In this document: piece after piece, positions 37,116-45,057 of the stretch | Position numbering within the stretch: position 1 is the stretch's first letter | Layout of the letters: every line of letters begins with the position of its first letter | Source of the DNA: Sphingomonas sp. | GTDB lineage: Bacteria > Pseudomonadota > Alphaproteobacteria > Sphingomonadales > Sphingomonadaceae | Reading direction: 5' to 3' | DNA: 64,000 nt | NCBI RefSeq assembly: GCF_019746015.1 | Contig: NZ_JAIESM010000009.1 | Location: forward strand, 57,857 to 121,856 | The notes under the pieces: model-generated | Told to the model about the DNA's origin: nothing | What the model saw: only the letters and a program-made list of their open reading frames with translations | Databases searched by the model: none | Translations under genes and position numbers: made by a program

Positions 37116-37263
37116 GTCTGATCCGAAATTCGCGAAAGCGCGAATTTCGAGGCGGCACCGGCCCGCTCCCCCGCCCGGCCGCCCACAAGCGTACCCTGAA
37201 TGGGCGGCCGGGCGGGGGAGCGGGCCGGTGCCGATCTATCCGAAACCGAGTTTCGGATCAGAC
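37116..37263. repeat. Nested palindromic element with perfect 33-bp inverted repeat, copy 1
   Basis: Outer 13-bp arms GTCTGATCCGAAA (37116-37128) and its complement (37251-37263) enclose a small hairpin (CGAAATTCGCG-AAAG-CGCGAATTTCG, 37124-37149), a perfect 33-bp inverted repeat (37153-37185 with 37201-37233, 15-base loop), and another small hairpin (CCGAAAC...GTTTCGG). It lies between fabG and acpP. The 33-bp core recurs in altered form at 48798-48877. Confidence 0.95.
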
Positions 37264-37265
37264 AC

Positions 37266-38006
37266 TTACAGCATCGCCATGCCGCCGTTCACGTGCAGCG
37301 TCTGCCCGGTGACATAGCCGGCCTCGCGGCTGGCGAGATAGACGACGGCGGCGGCAACGTCGCTCCCCTCGCCCAGCGCGCCGGCGGGAATGCGGCCGAG
37401 CAGTGCCGCCTTCTGCGCCTCGGGCAGCACATCGGTCATTGCCGAGCGGATAAAGCCCGGCGCCACGCAGTTGACGGTGATGCCGCGCGAGCCCAGCTCC
37501 TGCGCCAGCGCCTTCGACATCGCCGTCAGCCCGCCCTTCGACGCGGCATAATTGGCCTGGCCGGGATTGCCCGTTGCCCCCACGACCGAGGTGATCGAGA
37601 TGATCCGGCCGAAGCGGGCCTTCATCATCGGCTTGGCGGCCGCGCGGGCCAGGCGGAACGCGGCCTCCAGGTTGATGCGGATCACCTGGTCCCATTCCTC
37701 GTCCTTCATCCGCATCACCAGATTGTCGCGGGTGACGCCGGCATTGTTGACGAGGGTGTCGAGCTTGCCGAGCGACTCGACCGCGCGCGGCACCAGCGCG
37801 TCGACCGCGGCGGCATCGCCCAGATCGCAAGCCAGGGTGACATGGTCGCCGCCCAGTTCGGCAGCAAAGGCGGCCAGCTTTTCCGCATTGGAGCCCGACA
37901 GCGCCAGCCGGCAGCCGCGCGCCGCCAGCCCCTTTGCAATCGCCGAGCCGATGCCGCCCGAAGCGCCGGTCACCAGCGCGGTCATGCCGTTCAGATCAAA
38001 CATCAT
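37266..38006 (-). CDS. fabG: 3-oxoacyl-ACP reductase
   Basis: NADPH-dependent SDR enzyme of fatty-acid elongation. Cofactor loop TGASGGIGSAIAKGL at 13-27, NNAGVTRDNLVMRM around 87-100, and the catalytic Ser140, Tyr153 and Lys157 (YAASK). 246 residues. It lies nine bases downstream of fabD, so the two are co-transcribed, and upstream of acpP, separated by the long palindromic element. Confidence 0.97.
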   Translation of the reverse strand: MMFDLNGMTALVTGASGGIGSAIAKGLAARGCRLALSGSNAEKLAAFAAELGGDHVTLACDLGDAAAVDALVPRAVESLGKLDTLVNNAGVTRDNLVMRMKDEEWDQVIRINLEAAFRLARAAAKPMMKARFGRIISITSVVGATGNPGQANYAASKGGLTAMSKALAQELGSRGITVNCVAPGFIRSAMTDVLPEAQKAALLGRIPAGALGEGSDVAAAVVYLASREAGYVTGQTLHVNGGMAML

Positions 38007-38014
38007 TCCCTCCG

Positions 38015-38947
38015 TTACAGCGCCTTGGCGAACGCTTCGATCTCGGCCATCGATACCAGGCTCAGCGGCTCGGCATCGACGGTGCGCTTCACCATCGGCG
38101 CCAGCACCTTGGCGCCCAGTTCGACGAATTGCTGAACGCCCGCCTCGGCCATCGCCAGCACCGATTCGCGCCAGCGGACCATGCCCGTCACCTGCTCGAC
38201 CAGCCGGGCGCGAATCTCGCCCGGGTCGGTGACCGGGGCGGCCAGCACATTGGCATAGACCGGCACCACCGGCGGCAGCACCGTTGCCTTGGCAAGCGCA
38301 TCGGCCATTGCCTCGGCCGCCGGCTGCATCAGCGCGCAGTGGAACGGCGCCGACACCGGCAGCAGCATGCCCTTCTTCGCGCCGAAATCGCGGGCCATCG
38401 CCACCGCGCGCTCGATCGCGCCACGATGGCCCGAAAGCACCACCTGCCCGGTCGCATTGTCATTGGCGATGGCGCACACCTCGCCGTCGGCGGCCGCATC
38501 GGCAATTGCCTGCGCCTGTTCCAGCGTCGCGCCGAGCAGCGCCGCCATCGCACCGACGCCCACCGGCACGGCCGACTGCATCGCCTGCCCGCGCAGCTTC
38601 AGCAGCCGCGCGGTGGTGGCCAGGTCCAGCGCACCCGCCGCGCACAAGGCGGCATATTCGCCCAGCGAGTGCCCTGCGACAAAGGCGGCATGATCGGACA
38701 GGCGCACGCCGCCCTCGCGCTCCAGCACGCGCAGCGTGGCCACGGCATTGGCCATGATCGCCGGCTGCGCGTTCTCGGTCAGCGTCAGCGCGTCGTCCGG
38801 CCCGTCCGCCATCAGCCGGGTCAGGTTCTGGCCGATCGCGTCGTCAACTTCCTGAAACACCTCGCGCGCCACCGCGCTGGCGCCGGCGAGCGCCACGCCC
38901 ATGCCGACCGACTGGCTTCCCTGGCCGGGAAAAACGAACGCGCGCAT
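38015..38947 (-). CDS. fabD: Malonyl-CoA:ACP transacylase
   Basis: Loads malonate onto ACP. Starts MRAFVFPGQGSQSVGMG, with nucleophile Ser94 in GHSLGEY and a catalytic His in SAPFHCALM. 310 residues. The longer open frame upstream is non-coding; the ATG at 38947 is the family start. It is the first gene of the fabD-fabG-acpP-fabF-mltG run and is divergent from rpsF. Confidence 0.97.
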   Translation of the reverse strand: MRAFVFPGQGSQSVGMGVALAGASAVAREVFQEVDDAIGQNLTRLMADGPDDALTLTENAQPAIMANAVATLRVLEREGGVRLSDHAAFVAGHSLGEYAALCAAGALDLATTARLLKLRGQAMQSAVPVGVGAMAALLGATLEQAQAIADAAADGEVCAIANDNATGQVVLSGHRGAIERAVAMARDFGAKKGMLLPVSAPFHCALMQPAAEAMADALAKATVLPPVVPVYANVLAAPVTDPGEIRARLVEQVTGMVRWRESVLAMAEAGVQQFVELGAKVLAPMVKRTVDAEPLSLVSMAEIEAFAKAL

Positions 38948-39024
38948 CACACTCTCCATGAACTTACTGACGCCAGTTTTGTGTGGGCGGCCGTAGAAAC
39001 GGCGGCCCGGCTTGGCAAGCGCTC

Positions 39025-39052
39025 TTGCTTTTCGCGCCGTTTCGCGTATCTG
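39025..39052 (+). promoter_or_regulatory. Candidate promoter of the rpsF operon
   Basis: TTGCTT at 39025-39030 and TATCTG at 39047-39052 with a 16-base spacer, about 110 bases before the rpsF ATG. It leaves room for a structured leader. Confidence 0.4.
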
Positions 39053-39062
39053 GCCCGCTTCG

Positions 39063-39131
39063 CCCGGGGGCAACCGCCGGGTGAATACTGCATGGACGAC
39101 AGCCGGAGGGGCCTTCGCATGGGGCGAAAGG
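39063..39131 (+). promoter_or_regulatory. Structured rpsF leader, possible S6:S18 binding RNA
   Basis: A small hairpin CCCGG...CCGGG (39063-39081) with an AACCG loop precedes a second hairpin CCTTCGC...GCGAAAGG (39112-39131). Many bacteria regulate rpsF-rpsR through a leader that binds the S6:S18 complex and contains a conserved CCG. Folding here is by eye and the motif match is loose. Confidence 0.25.
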
Positions 39132-39161
39132 TCAGCGATCGGCCAAGATGAAGGACAAGAC

Positions 39162-39560
39162 ATGGCCCTGTACGAGCATGTGTTCCTTGCGCGCCAGGAT
39201 CTGGCACAGGCGCAGGTGGACGCACTGGCCGAAATGGCCACCAAGATCGTTGAGGACAATGCGGGCAAGGTCGTGAAGACCGAGACCTGGGGCCTGCGCA
39301 GCCTGGCCTACAAGATCGCCAAGAACCGCAAGGCGCATTACGTGATGCTCGAGCTGGATGCGCCCGCCGGCGTGGTCGCCGAGCTGGAGCGCCAGGTCCA
39401 GATCAACGAAGACATCATCCGCTACATGACCGTGAAGGTCGATGCGCTCGAAGCCGGCCCGTCGGTGATGATGCGCAAGGGCGAGCGCGATGGCCGCCGC
39501 CGCGACCGCGAAGGTGGCGACCGCCCGCGCCGCGACCGCGACGGCTTTGACGGCGAATAA
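39162..39560 (+). CDS. rpsF: 30S ribosomal protein S6
   Basis: Primary ribosomal protein that binds S18. The body [20 protein letters not shown] ... [18 protein letters not shown] is standard S6; the C-terminus carries an Arg/Asp-rich tail ([20 protein letters not shown]) as in other alphaproteobacteria. 132 residues. The ATG at 39162 is chosen; the open frame upstream is not conserved. First gene of rpsF-rpsR-rplI. Confidence 0.98.
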   Translation: MALYEHVFLARQDLAQAQVDALAEMATKIVEDNAGKVVKTETWGLRSLAYKIAKNRKAHYVMLELDAPAGVVAELERQVQINEDIIRYMTVKVDALEAGPSVMMRKGERDGRRRDREGGDRPRRDRDGFDGE

Positions 39561-39574
39561 GGAGGATATCACCC

Positions 39575-39799
39575 ATGGCACGCCCCTTTTTCCGCCGCCG
39601 CAAGAGCTGCCCCTTCTCCGCGAAGGACGCGCCGCGCATCGATTACAAGGACGTCCGTCTGCTCCAGGGCTTCGTGTCGGAGCGCGGCAAGATCGTCCCC
39701 TCGCGCATCACCTCGGTGAGCGCCAAGCGTCAGCGCGAACTCGCCCAGGCGATCAAGCGCGCCCGTCATCTGGGCCTTCTGCCCTATATCGTTAAGTAA
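39575..39799 (+). CDS. rpsR: 30S ribosomal protein S18
   Basis: 74-residue small-subunit protein: [18 protein letters not shown] at the N-terminus and [20 protein letters not shown] near the C-terminus are the S18 signatures. GGAGG lies before the ATG, 14 bases after rpsF. It forms a heterodimer with S6 in the 30S platform. Confidence 0.98.
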   Translation: MARPFFRRRKSCPFSAKDAPRIDYKDVRLLQGFVSERGKIVPSRITSVSAKRQRELAQAIKRARHLGLLPYIVK

Positions 39800-39811
39800 G
39801 GAGCTGCTGAG

Positions 39812-40399
39812 ATGGATGTGATCCTGCTGGAGCGCGTCGAGAAACTCGGCGGCATTGGCGATGTGGTGAAGGTGAAGGACGGGTTCGCCCGCAACTTCCT
39901 GCTCCCCCGCAAGAAGGCACTGCGCGCGAACGAGGCCAATCGTCGCGTGTTCGAGGCCAATCGTGAGCGGATCGTGGCCGAAAACGCCGCCCGCCGCGCC
40001 GACGCCGAGAAGGACGCCAAGGCGATCGAGGGCACCACGCTGACGCTCATCCGCCAGTCGTCGAACACCGGCCAGCTGTACGGCTCGGTCGCGGTGCGCG
40101 ACCTGGTCGAGGCGTTCGAGGCGCTGGGCCAGAAGGTCGGCAAGGCACAGATCGTGCTCGACCGCCCGATCAAGACCATCGGCCTGCACGACGTGAAGGT
40201 GGCGCTCCACCCCGAAGTGCCGGTGATGATCAAGGTCAACGTCGCCCGCTCGCCGGAAGAGGCCGAAATGCAGGCCGCCGGCGTCGACGTGATGGCGGCC
40301 GTGTTCGAGGAAGGCCGCGACCAGACCGGCTTCACCGAAGACCGCGATCCCAATCTGGAGCCCGGCGAAATCGTCGCGGAAACCCCGGCCGAGGGCTGA
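39812..40399 (+). CDS. rplI: 50S ribosomal protein L9
   Basis: 195-residue L9, longer than the E. coli protein by about 45 residues due to an acidic C-terminal extension (EDRDPNLEPGEIVAETPAEG). The N-terminal domain has VEKLGGIGDVVKVKDGFARN FLLP in family order. It is preceded by AAGGAG and followed by an intrinsic terminator, closing the operon. Confidence 0.98.
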   Translation: MDVILLERVEKLGGIGDVVKVKDGFARNFLLPRKKALRANEANRRVFEANRERIVAENAARRADAEKDAKAIEGTTLTLIRQSSNTGQLYGSVAVRDLVEAFEALGQKVGKAQIVLDRPIKTIGLHDVKVALHPEVPVMIKVNVARSPEEAEMQAAGVDVMAAVFEEGRDQTGFTEDRDPNLEPGEIVAETPAEG

Positions 40400-40432
40400 T
40401 CGCCCTACGCGCCGAACAGATTGCGAAGAAAG

Positions 40433-40468
40433 GGGCCGCCCGGCACATGCCGGCGCGGCTCTTTTCTT
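40433..40468 (+). terminator. Intrinsic terminator after rplI
   Basis: GC-rich hairpin (GCCGC-CCGGC-ACAT-GCCGG-GCGGC) followed by TCTTTTCTT, 34 bases past the rplI stop. Confidence 0.88.
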
Positions 40469-40617
40469 GTGCGCCATGCGCCGGAAATGCGTTCAGCGCC
40501 TTCAAAAAACTTAACAAAACGTAACCGCGCAGCCATTGCGCTGCACAGGTGGCAGGCGCAGCATAGGCTGGCGGCGCTGCATCCCGCCGCGCAGATGCAT
40601 TTGCGAAAGGGAATGTG

Positions 40618-41034
40618 ATGGCACGAATGATGATCGCATCGATGCTGGCCGGCGCGGCCGCACTCGCGCTGACTACCCCGGCAGCGGCGCAGACGACAAC
40701 GGCCGCCAAGCCGGCCGCCGCAACCGGCGCCGCAAAACCGGCCAAGGCGGCAAAACCGGCCGCTGCAAAACCGGAAAGCCCGGCCAAGCCGGCAGCGGCG
40801 GCGAAGCCTGCGGCCGCGCCCAAACCGGTCTCGGCGGGGCCGGTGGTGCCAGCGGCGACCAAACCCGCCCCCAAGCCGGCGGCCAAACCCGCTGCAAAAC
40901 CGGCGGCTGCCAAACCCGCGCCCGGCACCGTGAACGGCAACAAGGTGACCACCACCACCAAGACCGGCAAGACCGTGACCTATGACTGCGCCAAGGCCGG
41001 CAACCAGACCAAGACCGCCTGCAAGGGTCGCTGA
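40618..41034 (+). CDS. Secreted Ala/Lys/Pro-rich low-complexity protein
   Basis: 138 residues: a signal peptide (MARMMIASMLAGAAALALTT, cut after AAAQ), about 75 residues of irregular AAKPA-type repeats with about one lysine per four residues, and a C-terminal tail with two cysteines (VTYDCAKAGNQTKTACKGR) that could form a disulphide. The repeat resembles cell-wall-spanning linkers such as the TonB Pro-Lys arm, so a periplasmic spacer or polyanion binder is possible. No known domain. The ATG at 40618 follows AAAGGGA. Confidence 0.7.
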   Translation: MARMMIASMLAGAAALALTTPAAAQTTTAAKPAAATGAAKPAKAAKPAAAKPESPAKPAAAAKPAAAPKPVSAGPVVPAATKPAPKPAAKPAAKPAAAKPAPGTVNGNKVTTTTKTGKTVTYDCAKAGNQTKTACKGR

Positions 41035-41065
41035 AAAGGGCCGCTGAAATTTGATCACCCGGACA

Positions 41066-41092
41066 TGCCGCCCCGTGCCAAACGGGGTGGCA
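41066..41092 (+). terminator. Hairpin between the Ala/Lys/Pro-rich gene and gyrA
   Basis: TGCCGCCCCGT-GCCAA-ACGGGGTGGCA, an 11-bp stem with one G-U pair, no T-run. Probable transcript 3' end or weak terminator. Confidence 0.5.
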
Positions 41093-41154
41093 TCGCCGCG
41101 CTCTATCGGCTAGGAAAAGTCACCTTTCCGTCACAAAGCCTTTGAGAGCGCCCC

Positions 41155-43887
41155 TTGACCGACGAGACACTGCTCGCCGACCCTTCAGACATTACCCCGA
41201 TCTCGATCGTCGACGAGATGCGATCGAGCTATCTGAGCTATGCGATGAGCGTCATCGTCGCGCGCGCGCTGCCCGATGTGCGCGACGGGTTGAAGCCGGT
41301 GCACCGCCGCATTTTGTGGAGCTGCCACGAATCCGGCTATGTCCACAACAAGCCCTATCGCAAATGCGCGCGCATCACCGGCGACACGATGGGCAAATAC
41401 CATCCGCACGGCAACCAGGCGATCTATGACGCGCTGGCGCGGCTGGCGCAGGACTGGTCGATGCGGCTGCCACTGATCGACGGCCAGGGCAATTTCGGCT
41501 CGATGGACCCCGATCCGCCGGCGGCCGAACGCTATACCGAGGCGCGGCTGGCCAAGGTCGCGGGTGCCCTGCTCACCGATATCGAGAAGGACACGGTCGA
41601 CTTCCAGCCCAATTATGACGGGTCGGAACATGAGCCGACAGTGCTGCCGGCGCGCTTCCCCAATCTGCTGGTCAATGGCGCGGGCGGCATTGCGGTCGGC
41701 ATGGCGACCAACATTCCGCCGCACAATCTGGGCGAGGTGATCGACGCGTGCCTCGCCTGGATCGACGGGGCGATGGCGGGTGATGCCCCGCTGTCGGACG
41801 AGGCGCTGATGCAGATCGTTCCGGGGCCGGACTTTCCCACGGGCGCGATCATTCTGGGCCGCGCCGGCTGCCGCGCCGCCTATCAGACCGGGCGCGGCTC
41901 GATCATCGTGCGCTCCCGCCATGTGATCGAGGAAGCGCGCGGCGAGAAGCGCGCGATCATCCTCACCGAAATTCCCTTCCAGCAGGGCAAGAACGCGCTG
42001 GTCGAGAAAATCGCGGAGGCCGTGAAGGACAAACGCATCGAGGGCGTCAGCGACATTCGCGACGAATCGAACCGCGAAGGCGTGCGCATCGTCATCGAGC
42101 TGAAGCGCGACGCGACGCCCGAGGTGGTGCTCAACCAGCTGTGGCGCCACACGCCCGCGCAGTCCAGCTTCCCCGCCAACATGCTGGCGATCCGGGGCGG
42201 CCGGCCCGAACTGCTGACGCTGCGCGACATCATCGACGCGTTCGTGAAGTTCCGCGAGGAAGTGATCACCCGCCGCTCCAAGTTCGAGCTGGCCAAGGCC
42301 CGCGAGCGCGCCCACATCCTGCTCGGGCTCGTCATCGCGGTCACCAATCTGGACGAGGTGGTGCGCATCATCCGCGGCTCGGCCAGCCCGGCGGAGGCGC
42401 GCGCGGCGCTGATTGCCCGCGACTGGCCGATCGGCGAGATCCTGCCCTATATCCGCCTCGTTGAGGCGGTGGACACCGAAGTCCATGGCGAGAGCTATCG
42501 CCTGTCCGAAGAGCAGGTGCGCGCCATTCTCGACCTGCGCCTGCACCGGCTGACCGCGCTGGGGCGCGACGAGATCGGCGACGAGCTGAAGACGCTGGCC
42601 GCCTCCATCGCGGAACTGCTGGCGATCCTGGCCGACCGCGCCAAGCTCTATGCGGTGATGCGCGAGGAACTGGTCGAGGTGCGCGAGGGCTTTGCCTCGC
42701 CGCGCCGCACCGAAATCGCCGCCGCTGCCGAGGGGATCGAGGACGAGGACCTGATCGAGCGCGAGGCGATGGTCGTGACGGTCACGCTGCAGGGCTATAT
42801 CAAGCGCACCAGCCTGGACGCGTTCCGTGCCCAGAAGCGCGGCGGCAAGGGCCGCGCCGGCATGGCGACCAAGGATGAGGATGCGGTGACCAACCTGTTC
42901 GTCACCAGCACCCACACGCCGGTTCTGTTCTTCTCCACCCACGGCAAGGTCTATCGCCTGAAAGTGTGGCGCCTGCCGGAAGGTGGCCCGGCCACGCGCG
43001 GGCGGCCGATGGTGAACCTGTTGCCGCTGGCCGACGGCGAGACGATTTCCACCGTGCTGCCGCTGCCCGAGGATGAGGGCGAATGGGGCGGGCTGCACGT
43101 GATGTTTGCAACCGCCCGGGGCAGCGTGCGCCGCAACAGCATGGACGCGTTCACTAACGTGCCCGGCAACGGCAAGATCGCCATGAAGTTCGAGGGTGAG
43201 GATGAGGGCGACCGGCTGATCGGCGTGGCGTTGCTCGATGCCGGCGACGATGTGCTGCTCGCCACCCGCCAGGGCAAGGCGATCCGCTTCCCCGCCGACG
43301 ATGTGCGCGAGTTCCAGAGCCGCGCGTCGACCGGCGTGCGCGGTATTTCGCTGAAAGATGGCGACGAGGTGATCTCGCTCTCCACCCTCCACCGCGTCGG
43401 CGTGCGCGATCAGGAGGAGCGCGAGGATTATCTGCGCCACGCCGCGTGGAAGGGCGCCGATCCCGACGGCCAGCGCCAGCCGCGCGTGATGGACGAGGCG
43501 CGCTTTGCCGAGCTGGCGGCAAAGGAGCAGTTCGTGCTGACCGTGTGCGCCAATGGCTATGGCAAGCTGTCCTCGGCCTATGATTATCGCCGCACCGGGC
43601 GCGGTGGCCAGGGCATCACCAATATCGACAATATCGCCCGCAACGGCGCGGTGGTGGCGAGCTTCCCGGCCACGCGCGAGGACCAGCTGATGCTGGTGAC
43701 CGACCAGGCCAAGATGATCCGCATGCCGCTCGCCTCGCTGCGCGTCATCGGGCGCGGATCGGCGGGCGTGCGGCTGTTCGATGTCGATGCCGACGAGCAT
43801 GTCGTCTCCGCTGCCCGGATCGAGGAACAGGATGAGGGCGACGGCGCGGATGAGGGCACGGGCGAAGAGGGCACGGCGGAGGCATGA
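41155..43887 (+). CDS. gyrA: DNA gyrase subunit A
   Basis: Type II topoisomerase subunit that cuts and religates DNA and introduces negative supercoils with GyrB. 910 residues: winged helix and tower with the catalytic Tyr127 in [10 protein letters not shown], and a C-terminal beta-pinwheel starting with the GyrA box QKRGGKG, which separates it from ParC. The quinolone region reads [10 protein letters not shown], so positions equal to E. coli Asp82-Ser83 are Asn-Gln. It ends in an acidic tail. The start is TTG at 41155; no closer ATG keeps the conserved N-terminus. Confidence 0.97.
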   Translation: MTDETLLADPSDITPISIVDEMRSSYLSYAMSVIVARALPDVRDGLKPVHRRILWSCHESGYVHNKPYRKCARITGDTMGKYHPHGNQAIYDALARLAQDWSMRLPLIDGQGNFGSMDPDPPAAERYTEARLAKVAGALLTDIEKDTVDFQPNYDGSEHEPTVLPARFPNLLVNGAGGIAVGMATNIPPHNLGEVIDACLAWIDGAMAGDAPLSDEALMQIVPGPDFPTGAIILGRAGCRAAYQTGRGSIIVRSRHVIEEARGEKRAIILTEIPFQQGKNALVEKIAEAVKDKRIEGVSDIRDESNREGVRIVIELKRDATPEVVLNQLWRHTPAQSSFPANMLAIRGGRPELLTLRDIIDAFVKFREEVITRRSKFELAKARERAHILLGLVIAVTNLDEVVRIIRGSASPAEARAALIARDWPIGEILPYIRLVEAVDTEVHGESYRLSEEQVRAILDLRLHRLTALGRDEIGDELKTLAASIAELLAILADRAKLYAVMREELVEVREGFASPRRTEIAAAAEGIEDEDLIEREAMVVTVTLQGYIKRTSLDAFRAQKRGGKGRAGMATKDEDAVTNLFVTSTHTPVLFFSTHGKVYRLKVWRLPEGGPATRGRPMVNLLPLADGETISTVLPLPEDEGEWGGLHVMFATARGSVRRNSMDAFTNVPGNGKIAMKFEGEDEGDRLIGVALLDAGDDVLLATRQGKAIRFPADDVREFQSRASTGVRGISLKDGDEVISLSTLHRVGVRDQEEREDYLRHAAWKGADPDGQRQPRVMDEARFAELAAKEQFVLTVCANGYGKLSSAYDYRRTGRGGQGITNIDNIARNGAVVASFPATREDQLMLVTDQAKMIRMPLASLRVIGRGSAGVRLFDVDADEHVVSAARIEEQDEGDGADEGTGEEGTAEA

Positions 43888-44216
43888 TCGCCTATAAGGT
43901 GCTGACCGCCGATCAATGGGCGGCGTTTGCGGCGGCGGGTGAATTTGCCGGCGCGCCCATCGACCTGGCCGATGGCTATGTTCACCTCTCCACCGCCGAG
44001 CAGCTGACCGAGACGGTGGACAAGCATTTCGCCGGGCAGACCGGGCTGTGGGTCGCCGCCATCGACCTTTCCCTGCTGGGGGAGGCGGTGAAGTGGGAGC
44101 CGTCGCGCGGCGGCGCGCTGTTCCCGCACGTCTATGCCGTGCTGCCGATGGACGCGGTCGCGGCCGCCATGCCGCTCGACCGCGATGCCGCCGGGCAGGT
44201 GGTGCTGCCGGGTTAG
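43884..44216 (+). CDS. DUF952 domain-containing protein
   Basis: 110 residues, the DUF952 fold related to ADP-ribosyltransferase-like barrels. Features: AYKVLTADQWAAFAAAGEFAG at the start in pieces of family order, DGYVHLSTAEQL, and SRGGALFPHVYAVL. Biochemical role unknown. The ATG overlaps the gyrA stop (ATGA), so translation is coupled, though functional linkage to gyrase is unproven. Confidence 0.88.
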   Translation: MIAYKVLTADQWAAFAAAGEFAGAPIDLADGYVHLSTAEQLTETVDKHFAGQTGLWVAAIDLSLLGEAVKWEPSRGGALFPHVYAVLPMDAVAAAMPLDRDAAGQVVLPG

Positions 44217-44230
44217 CGCCGAACGCCGAT

Positions 44231-44364
44231 CCTCCCCGTTCACGGGGAGGGGGACCATTTGCGGCACGCAAATGGTGGAGGGGGTGGCGATGCCGCGCGG
44301 TAGCGCCCCATGCCCCTGCCCCCTCCGTCGCGCTGCGCGCGCCACCTCCCCATGAATGGGGAGG
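44231..44364. repeat. Composite palindromic repeat with TTCA/TGAA-loop hairpins, copy 2
   Basis: Terminal hairpins CCTCCCCG-TTCA-CGGGGAGG (44231-44250) and CCTCCCCA-TGAA-TGGGGAGG (44345-44364) enclose a hairpin ACCATTTGCG...CGCAAATGGT (44254-44276) and a G/C-rich middle. Same plan as 34282-34383. It lies at the convergent DUF952/yhhN junction. Confidence 0.85.
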
Positions 44365-44365
44365 A

Positions 44366-45007
44366 TCAGCGGGCCAGATACCGCACCGCGCCCCAGGCAA
44401 TCATCGCCTGCCCGCCGAAATAGAGCGGCCACACCAGCAGGCCCGGAATCGCCGAGCCGCTCAGCACGCCCAGCCGCGCGAACAGCAGCAGGTCGCTCGC
44501 CACGAACGCCACCGCGCCCAGCCCCACCCAGTAACGCGGGAAGGCGCTGGCCCAGGCGGTGGCCGCCATCGTCCCCAGCCCGGCGGCATAAAGCGCAATG
44601 CCCCAGGAGAGCAGCCCCGCCGGCGCCAGCGCCCAGCCGGAAAAGGCCACCGCCGGCACCATCAGCCACACCAGCACGCGCTGGCTGGGGGTTAGGGTTG
44701 GTCGCGGATAGCGCAGATAAAGCGCCGCCGCCGCGACATGCCCGGCCAGGAACGCCAGCGCCCCCGGCACCAGCCCGGCCGCCTCGATCAGCACATCGCC
44801 CAGCGCGCCCAGCGCCAGCACCGCCGCCAGCCACCAGCCATGCGCACCGCGCGCACGGGCCGCCGCCCAAAGCGCGAGCAGGCCCACCCCCGCCCCCTTC
44901 CACACGGTAAGCAGCGGCCCCGCCGGCATCACCCGGTCCGCCACGAAATAGCTGGCGCCCGCCAGCAGCGCCGCCATCAGGATCAACCCACGCGCCATGC
45001 GCCCCAT
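44366..45007 (-). CDS. Lysoplasmalogenase (YhhN family) membrane protein
   Basis: About 213 residues with roughly eight hydrophobic helices, such as ARGLILMAALLAGASYFVAD, WWLAAVLALGALGDVLIEAA and PGALAFLAGHVAAAALY. The spaced acidic residues in LGALGDVLIE and FVASDLLLFAR match the YhhN/TMEM86 family, which hydrolyses the vinyl-ether bond of lysoplasmalogens in animals; the bacterial substrate is unsettled. The ATG at 45007 follows GGGGGAAGGC. The longer frame upstream is not conserved. Confidence 0.85.
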   Translation of the reverse strand: MGRMARGLILMAALLAGASYFVADRVMPAGPLLTVWKGAGVGLLALWAAARARGAHGWWLAAVLALGALGDVLIEAAGLVPGALAFLAGHVAAAALYLRYPRPTLTPSQRVLVWLMVPAVAFSGWALAPAGLLSWGIALYAAGLGTMAATAWASAFPRYWVGLGAVAFVASDLLLFARLGVLSGSAIPGLLVWPLYFGGQAMIAWGAVRYLAR

Positions 45008-45057
45008 GCCTTCCCCCCACGCTGTCAAACCAGTTGCCGGCAATGGGCGATCCCGCC

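Noticed and set aside
40680..40920. Tandem DNA repeat
   Set aside because: AAKPA units are irregular at DNA level; low-complexity coding sequence, not a clean tandem array.
41185..44400. 1071-residue minus-strand open frame
   Set aside because: Opposite gyrA, which is intact with catalytic motifs; no family features.
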